This document shows positions 1 to 13,600 of a stretch of 64,000 nt of DNA, piece after piece (position 1 is the first letter of the stretch; each line of letters starts with the position of its first letter). A program made the position numbers and the translations under genes. Under the pieces are notes generated by a model. The model was not told where the DNA came from and did no database searches. It was given only the letters and a program-made list of their open reading frames with translations. Source of the DNA: Callorhinus ursinus (taxonomy: Eukaryota; Chordata; Mammalia; Carnivora; Otariidae); the NCBI RefSeq assembly GCF_003265705.1, contig NW_020312867.1, positions 7,163,805-7,227,804 on the forward strand. Direction: 5' to 3'.

Positions 1-19
1 AAGGCCTGGCACAGGGTCA

Positions 20-245
20 GTGGGAGGTGGTCCTTGGTGCTGGAAGCACAGACTCTGCATTTATAGCCAGGTGACCTTGGGGGAGGCAGTTCCCTCTCTG
101 AGCTTCAGTCTCTTCCTCTGTAAAAATGGGACTGCAGCACCTCCCCGATAGGGCTGCTCTGGGGAGCAAGTGAGATGGTCCTCACAAAGCACTCAGCACA
201 GTGCCTGGCACACAGTGGGTGCTCAATCAATGGCAGCTGCTACTG
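20..245 (+). repeat. MIR SINE, HM13 intron 4
   Basis: GGTGACCTTGGG, CAGTCTCTTCCTCTGTAAAA and CAGTGCCTGGCACACAGTGG follow the MIR consensus order. Confidence 0.8.
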
Positions 246-639
246 AGCCCAGGTCTTTAGCCAGCTCCCAGTCCATTCAGGAATCTTCCTACTTTGCCAT
301 CAACAGAAACCAGGAAGGTTGCTGGCAGCCCTACATCACCAGCAAAGGAGGAAGAGGAAGAGGAAGAAGGTAAGAGCTGGAGGCCTGGAGAAAAAGCAGG
401 AGGGAGTCCCTGTGTGCTCCTGAGGGGGGCCCTGTGGTAGACACTCCTCTTAGCCATTCTCCATCACTTCCAAGTTTCCTAGTGAGGAAGCCCAGGAAGG
501 TGGTGGGGCTTGCCCAAGGTTACAGAGCGTAGCCATCCCTCTCAGGTTCCAGAGTGGAACAGCCTGCTGGTTGGCCGCAATTTTTGTGCTCTCTTTTGTG
601 GTAACAGCACCCTGGGGAATTTTTTTTTGGTTTTATTTG

Positions 640-700
640 AAATTAGTTAACATACAGTATAGTATTGGTTTCAGGAAGCATCTTGGTGATTTTTAAATTG
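640..700 (-). repeat. Possible carnivore L1 3'-end scrap
   Basis: AAATTAGTTAACATACAGTA and TTGGTTTCAGGA resemble the 3' end of carnivore L1. Only about 60 bp, so weak. Confidence 0.4.
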
Positions 701-1239
701 GACATGAAGCCAATCAGCTCATGGCCACATCTTCTGGCTTGCCCTGTAGCTAAATGGGCCCATGATATATGGTAACGGTACACCATCCTGGGCCTAAAGG
801 GCCACCCGGTGGCAGAGCACCAGACAGATGGAACCTTGGACCCCAAAGACTTTGTGGTGCAAGCTTAGCCTTTTTTATCTTTTTTAAATTCAACAATCAT
901 CTCTTGGGCACAGACGCACTCGAGATGCAAAAAGGAATGACTTTAAGTCACCATTCTCTAGGAATAAGGCAGAATGTGGCAGACACCCGTAAGAGAGAGA
1001 GTGGCATTCACAAGCTCAGGCTTTTATGCAAGAAATACTTTTCATTTGGTCAAGCCACTGCCAACCCTGTTATAGCACTAGAACTCATATCCAAACAAAC
1101 CCCCAAAGCCCAGGATTTCTCCAAGGTGACAGAGTTTTCATTTTTTTTTTTTTTAAACAAAGAACCCCCTTTCTAAGTCTTAGGTGGGAGAGTCATCACA
1201 TTAAAAACAGGTATGATACAAGGAGCTACGCTAGCCAAC

Positions 1240-1480
1240 ATTAGTGAGTGCTACCGTAAGCCAGGCCATGTGCTGAGTGCTCCCCTAATCGCTGACTCCC
1301 AGTCCTAACAACACGCCTATGAGGGAGGTACTAGATGTATCATTTTCATTTTACAGATGAAACAAAATCGAAAACACCCAAGGCTCGGAGAGGTAAAAGG
1401 CATTCACCCAGAGTCCCCTGTGTAGGCAGTGGCAGAGCAGGGGTGGGAACCCAGGCAATGTGATTCCTTCCAGAGCCCAC
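1240..1480 (-). repeat. MIR SINE, HM13 intron 4
   Basis: ATTTTACAGATGAAACAAAA and GGCAGAGCAGGGGTGGGAAC in MIR antisense order; ends about 100 bp from exon 4. Confidence 0.7.
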
Positions 1481-1579
1481 CTTTTCCATCCCTTGTTCTA
1501 CTGGAGAGACCCTATATTGGAGACAAAGGGGAACGGAGGTGAGGGATCCCCAAGGCAAGGGAAAGCGGGCAGCACTGAC

Positions 1580-1668
1580 CTTCCTTGTTCTCCCCAGAGC
1601 CCTGCGTGAAGAGCAGCTGGTACTGTCGATTTGGGAAGCTGGCTGGAAAAAACTTATTCATGAAGGGG
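1580..1668 (-). CDS. HM13: HM13 coding exon 4 (last exon in window)
   Basis: The 89-nt exon completes the split serine and encodes PFMNKFFPASFPNRQYQL through GENKE. The acceptor is TTCCAG|C and the donor is GGAAG|GTCAGT, leaving phase 1. The next exon lies left of position 1. Confidence 0.96.
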
Positions 1669-4600
1669 CTGGAAGGAAAGACAAAGCAGGTCGGCACACA
1701 GGGCCCCCATGGGCAGTCGCAGCCCCAACACCATCCCAGAAACATCCATTCACAGCTCTTTCCTCCCAGCACCGTCACAGCGGCCCTGATGGGGAAGACT
1801 TATCAGCCCTATTCCCCAGATGGAAACAAAGGCCCCCAGACTAAGTCACTGCCCAGGGTTTACTCCCCATCTGAGCTGAGACTCAAACATAGGTCTCTGG
1901 AATCCTACTGCTTCTGCACTGCCTCTTGGTTATTGCCCAAGAAACACAAAGCAGGCCTAGACTTCCATGTAAAATGCAGTTTTAGAACAGGAACTGATGC
2001 CAAAGCTGGTCCGTGCACTATGAGAGTCCTTGGTCGGGAAAGCGTATTCCTCGACTCTCTTCCAGACCTATTAAGTCAGATGACCTGATGGCTACTGCCT
2101 ACCCCCCAACTCCATGACTTGTCAGGCCTGGGTTTTTTATAAACTCAGCTGGACTCAATCAGCTAGATGAATCACAGCCTCAGGGTGGAGGGGGGAGGAG
2201 CACCTCACATTCACTCTTTCCATGAGGCCTCTGTTGTTCAGGAAGGGCTCAGCCTCATCTCTGGAAAAATGGTCTCTGATCACCCAGCATACTCTATGCC
2301 TTGGCCAGGCAGGGAACAGAAACTTTCTTTTCTGGATCACCTTCAGAAAAAGATGTGCACATCAGGGCCTTCCGGCCCAGCCTGGCCCTCGGGGCAGCTC
2401 AGCCCAGAAGACTATGCGGCCACACCCCAGCTGTGTGGCTTTGGGCGAGTCACTTCAGTGGCTCATCTCCTCAGCTGTATGTGGGGATAACAATACCACG
2501 TGTCTCAAACGGTTGCTGTGAAGATAAGCGAGAAGGCAGGAGAGAGGCTTAGCCCACCTCTGGACCCACAACAGGGATATAAGAACTCTTGAGCTTCCTT
2601 CAGCGTTGGCACCTGTCCAGAACCTGACCTCAGAAGCATTTGGCAATACTGGATCAGACTGACAATGACTGATGAGGTGGGCAAATCCAGAATGGTGTTC
2701 CCAAAAAGAGGCGGGCCAAGAGGTACCCAGGGCACAGCAGTAAAGGCAGGGAAAGGGAGCTCCCTTTCTAAGACCCTGGGGGTTGGAGAAAGAGGATGTG
2801 CAGTTAAGAACTATTTCAGGGCCTGTTTCCCCACTTGTCAAACAGCTTCCCTGTCTGCAGGGCTGTGGCATGAACGAGAGAGCTTTGTGAACACAAGTGT
2901 GGCAGGCACAAGGATGGAACTGGGAGTGGGCTTCCACAGGAGGGCTCTGAAGAAGTGGGNNNNNNNNNNGATGGAACTGGGAGTGGGCTTCCACAGGAGG
3001 GCTCTGAAGAAGTGGGGGGCAGAAGCTGGGACAGATGAGGCTGGAAGCTACTTTCAGCTCAGTTCACTGAATCACTTTTGGGAGAGCCTGAAGCCAGAGT
3101 GTGTGGGCAGAGGCAGAGAAAAGGCCCGAGGAGCTAAGCCCCTCACTGTAGGCTGGCCTCTTGCTCAGGAGCTTGATACTTAGCTTCTGAACCAGCAGAG
3201 CGCGGTGGCTCAGGGCACGGATGCTGGAGCCAGACTTCCTGGATTCAAATCCTGACTCTGCCACTGATTAGCTGTGTGATCTTGGGAAAGTTACTTAACT
3301 GTTCTGTGCAACTGTTTCCTCATTTGGAACACTGCACTAGTTATCTTTCTCTTAGTTACTAAGAGGATTCAATGAATGCTTGGCAGCCCAGCCTGTAAGC
3401 TTAACTGCCACCTTGACTTCAAGTAAGAAGTCTCCAGACTGATGACTTGGTTATCCCGAGCAAAGAAGCGCTGCTGGATAACAGAGAGCAAGAGTCAAGC
3501 AACCTGGCTGGCAAGCCTGAACTTGAGAGTGGGGGTCCTGTCTCATCACCTTCACCCCACCCATGGCAGGCCTGGTGCCTAGGAGGCAGCTGGTAAATGG
3601 TTGCTGAACGCCTCTGAATGCAAACTTCTGTAGCAGGCAGAGATTTTCCAGCCCTCAATGGCTCACATCAAACCTAAAGGTCACTGCTTCCTGCTGGGAA
3701 ACCACATCCTGGTGCCCTTCTCCCCTGGTTGAGTGGAAAACAAGGGTCGATAAAACTGACCTTTTCTTCCTGGGGTGGCAGATTTTGGCCTTATGGGCCC
3801 TTTTCCCTCTAAAGTCAGCTGGATGGGGTGTGAGCTCAGAGATGATAAAAATAAGCTGAGGTTCCCTTGGCAGGAAGGGTTCTGGCATGGTCTTGCAAGT
3901 CTTGGTGGCTGGCAAGGTGAAGGGAGGTGGCAGGCTGGGGGGTGGCGGCAGGCGTGGAAGGATCCACAAGAATCCCCACCGGGGGCTGAGCTGGCTCGGG
4001 GCCTCCAGCCCTCCAGCAGGTCTGTCCCCCCAGTCCTCCGGGGACTGTCGCAGGACTGCTGAGAGGGGGTGGCCAGCCCACTCTCTACATCTGTTTCCCC
4101 TCCACTCTTGCCAACTGGGAAGAATATGGGCCGTGAAGTGAGACAGACCTGGGCTCAAAACCCCCTCTGCCCCTACCAGCTGTGAATCCTAGCGGTCACA
4201 CAACCACTCAGAGACTCACCTTCCCTGAATCCCACCTTCAGACCCTCTGGTTTAGATCCTGACGGAGGTCTGACTCTAAGTTTGTGGATATAAACAGCTC
4301 ATGGAAATTCTGACTACATCATAGACTTTCTTTGAAAAAGTATTTCAGAAAACTCAATTTAACTGAAGGAGAAAAATAAATTTAATTTTTGGCTCAGCTT
4401 TCTAAATAACATGATTAAATTATGCCTTCCCCCCTTTTTGCTAAAATTATGTGCATCTGATTCAGTTCTTTTCCATGTAAATTTTTCAAAGCAATTTCTC
4501 TCATCCCTCCATTTTTGGTCCATATAAAATTTTTCACAGGACAGTTCTGACACTGTGTGGTGAGCATCCCTCCTGCCCATGGTCATCAATTGTGTTTATG

Positions 4601-7600
4601 AGGTCTGATTTTCCCAGGTCAAATATTGTGCTCTAATTTTATCAAGAAAATGATTCTTCTGTTAAGTTTTAGTCACCAATATATTTCACCACGTGCAGTT
4701 TCGGTTGCTGTTGGTTCTGTCAATAATTTTTACCAGTCAAAATTATTAATTAGTTAAAAGACAGACAGACAAAACACACCGGGTTCTCTGAGGTGGTGGT
4801 TGGGCCACTGGGAGGCCTAGGAATCTCAAGCCTCTCACAGATGCAGGGGTAGGATGGATGAGAATTAGGGGGATCCTAATCAACATGGGGAAGGAGGGGT
4901 TCCAGTGCCTGGAGGCGACTACCCCCACCCCACCCCACCCCAGACCCATCAGATAGAGAGCTCTGCCCTTTGAGGCTGGGTCTGCCACCATTTTGCTAGG
5001 TCCCAGTCACTGAGGTAGGTTCTCTGCACCTTCATTTTTTAGGATAGGGGACTGGACTAAAATTCTTGTAAGATGGCTGGAACAAGATTTTATGGGTAAA
5101 GTGCAGGTATAGTTGAAGTCAACACTGAACTCAGTCAAAAGACCAGAATTCCAGTCCCAGCTGTGTGACCCTGGACAAGAAGCACAACTCACAGTGCACT
5201 TGGCACTGTGCTCTAGCCATGTTATAGCTGTGGTTCACTTGATCCTTCCCATGCCCCAGTGAGGAGGTGCTCATGGTGTCTCCGTTTTCTAGAAACTCAT
5301 GCTCAGAGGGCGTGAGAAGCTTACACAAATTATAGAGCTGGCAGAGCCAGGCCTTGGTCCCAGGGCCAACTGTCTCCTGAACCCACGCTCTTGAGTACCA
5401 CACTGTCCTGACAGCGTGCCTACAGGAACGAGGCCAAACTCACCCCGCTTTCAATGCCTCTTGTGAGCAGGCCCAGCACTTCCTCCCCAGCTTTCTCTCT
5501 GACTACTGCAGAAAGATCCCGACTATGCCTTCACTAGCTCCTAGCTTCCCTTTCTCCTTCGCGCCTCTTCCAGGTTTCCCACCCTTCAAAGCTGACTTTA
5601 AGCTGCGTTCCGTCCTTCTGGGACCCTGCCTGGTCTGCTGGCCACCTCATGGTCAGTGGGTCTCAACCTGACACTGTACCACCTCAAGGGGCCAGATGGA
5701 AACACTGGGGACGCTTCTGTAGTCACAAGCTAGGGGGTGGACTGGGGACACAACTCCCATTTAGTAAGCAGGGCTAGGGAATGCCAAATGTTTACAACAC
5801 ATGGAGAACTGGCCTGTCCACGACACTAACAGCAGCACCCCGAGGTCCCCGGCCTAGGTCCTTCATCCCCACTGAACAGACACAAGCACGTGGCCGTCTG
5901 AGCAGGGTGGCAGTGGGAAGGTGGCTCTGGGGCCACTCAGACCTGGGTTTGAATCTTGGCTCTGTTGCTTATCTATTGTGTGATCCTAGCAAATTTCTTA
6001 ATCTCTTTGAGCTTCAGTTTCCAAAGATAACAGAGGATTAAAAGCAAAAGCTAACCTCATAAAGTTACCTGGCAGGGTAGCACAGGAAGTAATAGTAACA
6101 ATGACAGTTAACAGTTACTGGACACATTAAGTGCCAGATACTCGGCTAAAAGCTTTCCCATGACCCATAAGGAAGGTTCGATTATTTTCCTCCACATTCA
6201 GCTGAGGAAATCGAGGCCAGAGAGATTAAGTAACTTGCCCAAAGTCATAGGGCTATTAAGTAGCAGAGTCTGGATTCAAATTCAGGTAATCAAATTCCAG
6301 AGGCTGCACTCCTAAGTTCTCACTATACTGCCTCTCTCTCATTAGGAAATAAGATCATGTGTGAGAAGCTGGGCTTAGCGCCTGGTGCAGGGCAGGCTAC
6401 AACACCTGGCAAGTGGTGCTGGTATTACCCATCTCAGTGCCGTGACAAGTAACATCATGTTACTGTTCACAAATAACTTTCCCAACAACTGTGGTGGTGG
6501 GAAACACCCACTGGATACTCTTATCAGTCCTTGTAAGGAAACTGTGTCCCACAGAGGTTATCGTTCTTATTCTAGGTCATCCACGGTGTACCCCAAGGGA
6601 AAGCTGCCCTCGGATTTTACAGCCAGGATTCAAACCTGGCTCTGAATGACGCCAAAGGTCATGTTCTCATCCAGGACCCTGTACTGGCTCCTGAGAAAGC
6701 TGCTTCAAATGTTGCAGAGATGCCTTCTGACCTGATGGTGTGGGACAGGGCCAGGATCCCCAACACGAAGAAATACATGGACAGCAAGAGGTTGATGTAC
6801 TCCTGGGAGAATATCTGAGGCAGAAATAAAAAAAGAAACAGGAAATCAGGGTTGCCAATGGCTATGATGAAACCAGAATCCCCGGTTCTCTTCTGGAGGT
6901 TGGTCTCACCCCTCTGGAACTTGGGAACGGTGGCAGGAAGAATCTAGACAGTGCTAGGGGCCTTCTAGCTTCTGTGGCTATAGAAAAAAAGGGAGGACCC
7001 TCAGGCCCCCAGATGCACACCCAAAGGAGTCTGTATATTTGTGCCAGGTGGCTCCATTATCTGGAGACAGGCAATATTTTGTCTGTGCTCAGAGTCCTGG
7101 CATGGAAACGCAGGGGAGGACAGTCCTGAGTGCAGCGCCCCAAGGGAGCCATCTGAACCTCAGAATGCACTCTTCCACGTTTCCTTCTCCCTGCCCAAAA
7201 ATCTAGGGGGCCCCCTACGGTGGCCACCAAGGCCCCAAGCACGCTACTTATAAGTCGCTTGTGCCTTGTCCCAACGTCTACACGACGCTCTCCTGGAGGA
7301 CTCTTCCCATGGTGATGGCTGGAAGCTGTGACAGCAGGCCCTGCCTTTTGCTTCTCAGTGTGTCAGGTGAAAACTGGGAAATATTCCCTTTCATGGTACT
7401 CCAAAGCCACATGTCACTGCTGTGGACTCTGGACTCTGGGGAAGGCTCTGCCTCGCCCTCCCGTTCATCCTTTGCTGAGTTTGTTTTCCTGAGGGCCTCC
7501 GGCTGGGAGGGGACGATGTGCTGTGGTATGGGGCACAGGGGCACTGGGCACTCTCAAGGAGGCTGTTACAGAATCTGTTTAAATGCCTGTCCGCCCGCGT

Positions 7601-10600
7601 GGCTCCCCTGCCCAACGCCCCGCTTTCACAAGCTCCAGGCCCACACCCTCACCTGGGCCTCAGCAGACCTTCTCAGCTGTGGCCACCCTGGCCTTTCTGT
7701 GGGGCCCTATCTGTACCACAGCCCCGCCACAGACAGGTGGCCTGTACACGTGCTCTTCTGCCCCGGACATTCTCCTCTCCTCAGCTAGGCCACCCTTCTT
7801 TCTTCAACCCTCAGCTCAGAGCAGCTCTCCTTGATACAACCACCCCTCGTTAATTTAGCTCACAGGTACTGACTGCCTACTACGTGCATGGCATCATGTG
7901 AACCACCGAGGATACGGCAAGGAATAAGGCATAAAAGTCCCTGCCCTCATGGAGTTCATGTGCCAGTGAGAAAGAGAGAATCTCAAAGGAAACAGATATG
8001 CAATATATTGTCAAGTGGTGATGGATGCTCAGAAAAAAAGCAAAGCAGGGCAAGGAGACAGAGAGAAGAGAGGAGAGCTGCTCTTTCAGACAGATGGCCA
8101 GTGAAAGCCTCCCAATGGGAAGATACTCACCTCATTCAGGTATAGAACCTAAACGAAGTAACGGAGCCACTGTGAGGGTATTCGAGGGGGAGAGCATGGG
8201 AGGCAGATGGAAGGGTGAGTGCAAAGGTCCTGGAGTGGGTATGTTGCTTACGTGTGTGGGGAACAGTCAAGGCCTGTGAGTCTAGAGCTGAGAGAGTAAT
8301 AGGATGGTGTCAGGAGATGAAGCTGGGAAGGTTAAGAGGCAGGGAGACCCTACAGTGCCATGAGAAAAACTGGATTCCTCTGTGTGAGCCAGGTCGGTAC
8401 TGGAGGCTGAGGGCAGGGCTGTGACGTGACTGGATGGCCTGAGAAGTACCCTGTGCTGCTGTGTGGAAGACAGACTCCACAGGGTGAGGGGCGAAGCAGA
8501 CAGCCCCGTGAGGAGGGTAGTGCAGAGTCTGGCAGACAGAGGATGGTGCCTCGGCTGGAAGACAGGAAGAGCAGGGAGGACGGCTCCCGGGGTTTGCGGC
8601 TGGCCGAGCAGTGAGGTAGATGGAGGTGCTGCTGTCAGAGGTGCGGGTGGGGCAGGAGTAGAGGTCCATGCTAGCTGACAGGGGGGCTCTTCTTTGCTTT
8701 CCTGGTGCCACACGTTGCCTCTGCGGCACTTCCCAGGACTGTAACTTCACATGTATCGATGTGACTGACTGGTGTCCATCTCCACCAATTAACAAGAAAC
8801 TCCTTGAGGGCAGGGACGGTCAGTCGTTTTTCTCACTCTGGGCCTTGTACGCAGCAGGCACTCAGTAAATGTTTGCAGAATGAATGGATGAGCAAAGCAG
8901 TGACCTAGAACGTGACTACCAATAGAAAGAGCCCCATGAACTATCTCACAGGCATGTGGGCCATGTTTTATGAAGACGTGGTATACCCCTCAGTAGTGTT
9001 CCTTCCACGTGGGCCCTTGGGAAAATGTCTCTGGCTACAACTTATAGCCACCAGTTGGCTTGGCTGTGTGGCCTATGAATTATGCACCAAGTCTCAAGTC
9101 TGGCTTTCTTTGTGCTTTAGCTGCTAGAAATTCAGAGCCACACCCGTATTAGACTCACTCTGACAAGAGTACATGTCTTTCAAGTGTAGAGCCTGGGTTC
9201 AGGGTATGGTCCTCACCCAAGGCTTCATTTTATCCTATTTTAATTTTCTCCTTACCCAAATTTCTTCCTTTACTTCTTTTACTTATGCTGCTGATTGCTT
9301 TGAGGCAGCGTGTAATTTTTATTTATACGCTGCCTCAAAGCAGTTTTAAATGAAGTGGGATAAGGTAAATTTTAGGATGTTGAGAAATGCCCCCCCCCCG
9401 GGGGGGGGAGAGGAGCAAAGGGGCTGAGGGATACTGCCGTTCGGCAAACCAATTAACAACAAGCCGCCAGCCTGGAGTTTGGGAGCAATCTGTTGGCTGT
9501 GTTGTCCAGGCAGCTGCTTCTCAAAAATCTCAGTGTGAACCCTCTAGAGACATGGGCAAGAGCTATGCTATGTCCTCTGGCGCAAGGCAGGCTGGGGCTT
9601 ACCCGCCTGGAGAGGGAAACAGGCTGAGCATCCAGTGACTTAAAGAAAAACGCTCATACCCTCCACTGCCAGAAATTTCTTTCTGAGAGAACCTAGCTGA
9701 AGGAAAGAATCCTAACTACTAAAAATGTTAGAAGGTCTTGAGGCAAGGGCCTGGGTATATATCACTGGCACTCAGCACAGCAGAGACCTGAGAAATACCT
9801 GCCAAAAGCCAAGCTGGAGGCAATGGGCTAGATGTACAGACAGCCTCAGAGAGATCTCAAAAGTACAGGGGAGAGAAAAAGCAAACAGAGGGAGATGTAC
9901 TGCACTCTATATATGGAAGCTGGACTCTCAATAGACACAGATATACTGACACCATACGTTTTATAAGGAGACACACATCTGAAGACAAAGCAAACGCATC
10001 AGAGCAGGTGCTTCTTGTGGAGGGAAATGAAGGTGGGAAATGGAGGCGGGCACTAGGGGTGAAGGGGGAGCCTGGCATGGACTGATGATGGTGTGCTATG
10101 AACCAAAGCATGGAATAAATTCAACTCTTCACCCAAGGTCCAGGGGAAAAAAAATCAGTGAATACCTAATGTTATTTGATGCACTCTTATTTGTAAGAGT
10201 AAAAACTGAGATGACTTTTTCTGTTTAAAGTGAGGGGGATGCTGGAGGTGAGCTGTGGTGAATCTGGCCTGGGGGGGCATTGTGAAACCACTGAGAAAAA
10301 AAAAAGTGTAGTTCTGATCCAACAACGAGGGGGCGATGGGACAGGAAACGGATGTAAAACTTACACTGTTGACTCACTCACAGACTGGTAAAGATAAGGA
10401 ATTTTGATGCTACTCAATGCTGGTGAGAGTATAGGGGAGCCAGCACACTCCTAACTACCAGGGGAAATGTAAATGGGTGCCATCTTTTGTGGGGATTTGG
10501 TACTATCTGTTCAACTTACAAATGCAGATGTTACGTGACTGGGTCCTCCGACTGCAGAAATACTTGAAAGGACGTGCCCAGTGCCCACAGCAGCACTGCT

Positions 10601-13600
10601 GCGATATCCCAGCACTAGACATCCCTGAGGGGCACAGCCATAAAACAGAGCCACAGGGAGGTGTTAAGAAGAATAAGGTAGATGTGACTGTGTTGATAAT
10701 AAAAAGATCTCTACAGTAAAAATCCTGTATCTCATACATATATTTGTTTTTATATTTTAACAAAAATGTAGACCTATGCATAAGATTCACAAGAAACTAT
10801 ACTGGGGAGAAGATTATGGCTCATTTACACCTTCCCGTAGATTGAAAACATTTTTTTCGCCATCTACCTCTGTTTTTAACATGTGAATTAAAAGTCGTCC
10901 TTGAGGGCTTTTCAGTGACCAGGGAAAAAGCACTTGGGAGGCACGACTGCAAAAAACAAGACACAACACTACAGCTAGGGTAGGGTTATGATTATGTGAA
11001 AAGCATGCTTATTAAAAGCCTGAAAGGAGACACGTCCAAACGTTAATAGTGGTTGTTACCTCTGTGTATTTTTCCCCCACTAAGTTTTCTGCATATCTTA
11101 CTTTCATAATCAGAAAATAGTACGTGTTATATTAAAAAAAAAAAAAAAAAAAGAAAAGCTTCAGAAGAGTTTGCAGTAACATGAGAGAATGCTTTGATGT
11201 TATTAATGGGGAGTGAAAGCGCAGCTACAAAACTGAGTACGCCACGTGGCCACAGCTACGGAGAAACCATGCACCAGGAAAACAGCGCAAGGACACACCT
11301 CCAAAGGGAATCTGTGATTGTCTCTGGTAGTGGGGTTTTGGATGACTGCTGTTTTCCCCTTTTTACTTTTCTGTGTTTTCCACGTTTTCAACACTGAGCC
11401 TGTGTAACTTTTATTGGGAAAATAAACCTCGGTAAATTAAAAAAAAAAAAAGGCAATTAGTATGGTAGAGGCACATCGGAGACCCAAGCTATACCCCGTT
11501 CCCAGCATAAACAGTACAATGCAACAAAAATGGTATCACGAAAAGAAACCCAAAAAAGCCACACAGAGAAAAGAAATAATGACTATGGGAAAGAGTCCTA
11601 AACGCCATCCGTGGTTATCTCTGTGTAGTCGGTCTAGAGGTGAATTATTAGGACTTTTTTTTCCCCCTTGCTGTTTATTTTCTACAAATGAACATGCATA
11701 TCTCCTGTGATGGGAAAAACAAAACAAAACAAAGTTATTTAAACCAAATGACACAACAGGTGGCAAAGGACTTACTTTGAAAAAGAGATAGAGCCCCAAG
11801 AGCGTGCAGCTGGCGATGATGGGGAACCGGGCGGCGTCCCGGCTGGTGATAGTCTCGGGCATGTCTGAGGCGTTCTAGAGCAGACAAGAAAGGTGCCTGT
11901 GAGTATGGGGTGCAGTTCTGGCCTCTGGGGCCCAGAGCTCATTCATCTCCCCCTCCACCACTTCCCGACCTCAGGCTTTGGCAACACGGTTCCCTCTGCC
12001 CATGCTGGGGCAAGATGCTCCACCCCACTGTTTTGCCACTGGGGTGATCTGGACCCTGACAGTGCACGTGGGGCATAATCTGGGGAGAAGAGCGATGGCA
12101 GAGGCAGTTACGGCATGTAATAACTGAGAGAAAACCCTGGAAACTGTGACAATAGAGTAGTCCTAGGCCTCATGAGAACTATTCCCAGTCTCCTTATGGA
12201 TTAGCTACCAGGTAAACATGATGAATTTGTTATCCAATAAGTATGAGTAGAAATAAACCAACAACAGATAAAACTGACAGCAAATGAAACTGTACGTGGG
12301 AAGATGCCAACTACAAGGAGAAGCAAATCTTGACAAAACTTACACTTAAGAAATCTGGGAAAACTGAATCTGGTAAGAGTAAAAGCCACAATTAAATATA
12401 CAATGGCAGATGCTATAGTTGGCGACAATGTGCTTTGGGTAAAGACATGACAGAGGATAAATATTTACATGAAAAAACCTGAATGTAGTCAAAATAATTT
12501 CAGTACTTTAAACAAGGAAAAACCTGAGAGTGTAGCAACAGCACAGCATAGGGATTTTATCAACTTCACAGAATTCCTGCCAGAAATCTTTCTAATGAGA
12601 ATCCATCAATGGTAGTATAATTCTGGTTTAAATTTATATTAAAAAACACAGAGTTGAAAGCTTTCAAGTTCAGCATGTTCTCCTCATGCCCTCTCTGCTA
12701 GCAGAATCCTCAGTCAAGGACCTGGCCAATGTCACTGCCAGGAAGCATCCCCAGATTTCCCACTGGGCTAAGCCTACTCTCTCACTGCAATTTCCCCTGC
12801 ATTTTATGTGTCTATTCTATTTTATATCCTAGCTACCAGAGCTCCTGGATGAGACTTCTGCTAAAGTCAAAGTGAAGTGCTCTCCACAGGCTCATCACAA
12901 TGCCTGAGATTCCACCATCACCATGTCCATCCTGTGAATAAGGTACCAGCACCCCTGGGACAGGGGATCATCTTCAGCTGCAGAGTCTCATTAATTTTTT
13001 TGGCTCACAGCTGCCTCTTACAAATCAACAGGACAAAACATGCTAAAAGGGAGGCTGCCTGCAGAGGGCAGATTTTGGGTCAGGCAGACCTTCTGCTCAA
13101 TGATGGAAGGAAAATTGCAGAAAGGGAAGGAGATGGGGGCAGAGAGCAGTAAGCCCATGGAACAGTCACAAAATGGAGCTGGGCTGGGGAGCTGGGATGT
13201 GCACACACTGTTGGTTTTAGTACAAACTGGTCCAGCCTTTTGGGGAGGGCAATTCAGCAGGTGCATCAAATTGTAATTTGCACATGCCCAAGAACACAGA
13301 GAAGGTTCACAGAGCAGGAACCATAAAAAGCTCTTATTCACAGGAAAAAATGTTCATCCTCACTCTTTTTTTCCTTTTCATCCTCACTTTTTAATAAGAG
13401 AAGCTCCAGTTGAAGTACACTTGAGATTCCAGTTTTCATCTATCAGAATGGCTGGAGAACAGACTGAGCTGGTGAGGCTGTGGGGAAACAGGTGCTGACC
13501 CTTGGTACCTTCAGGAGGGTAAACTGGTCTTCCTGTAGAGAGCACTCTGACAGTATTTGTCAAAATCACAAGTGCATTGACCAAGCAATTCCACTTCAGG

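Noticed and set aside
2455..3183. Frames crossing the 10-N block
   Set aside because: They include the N gap and the falsely duplicated 47-bp end.
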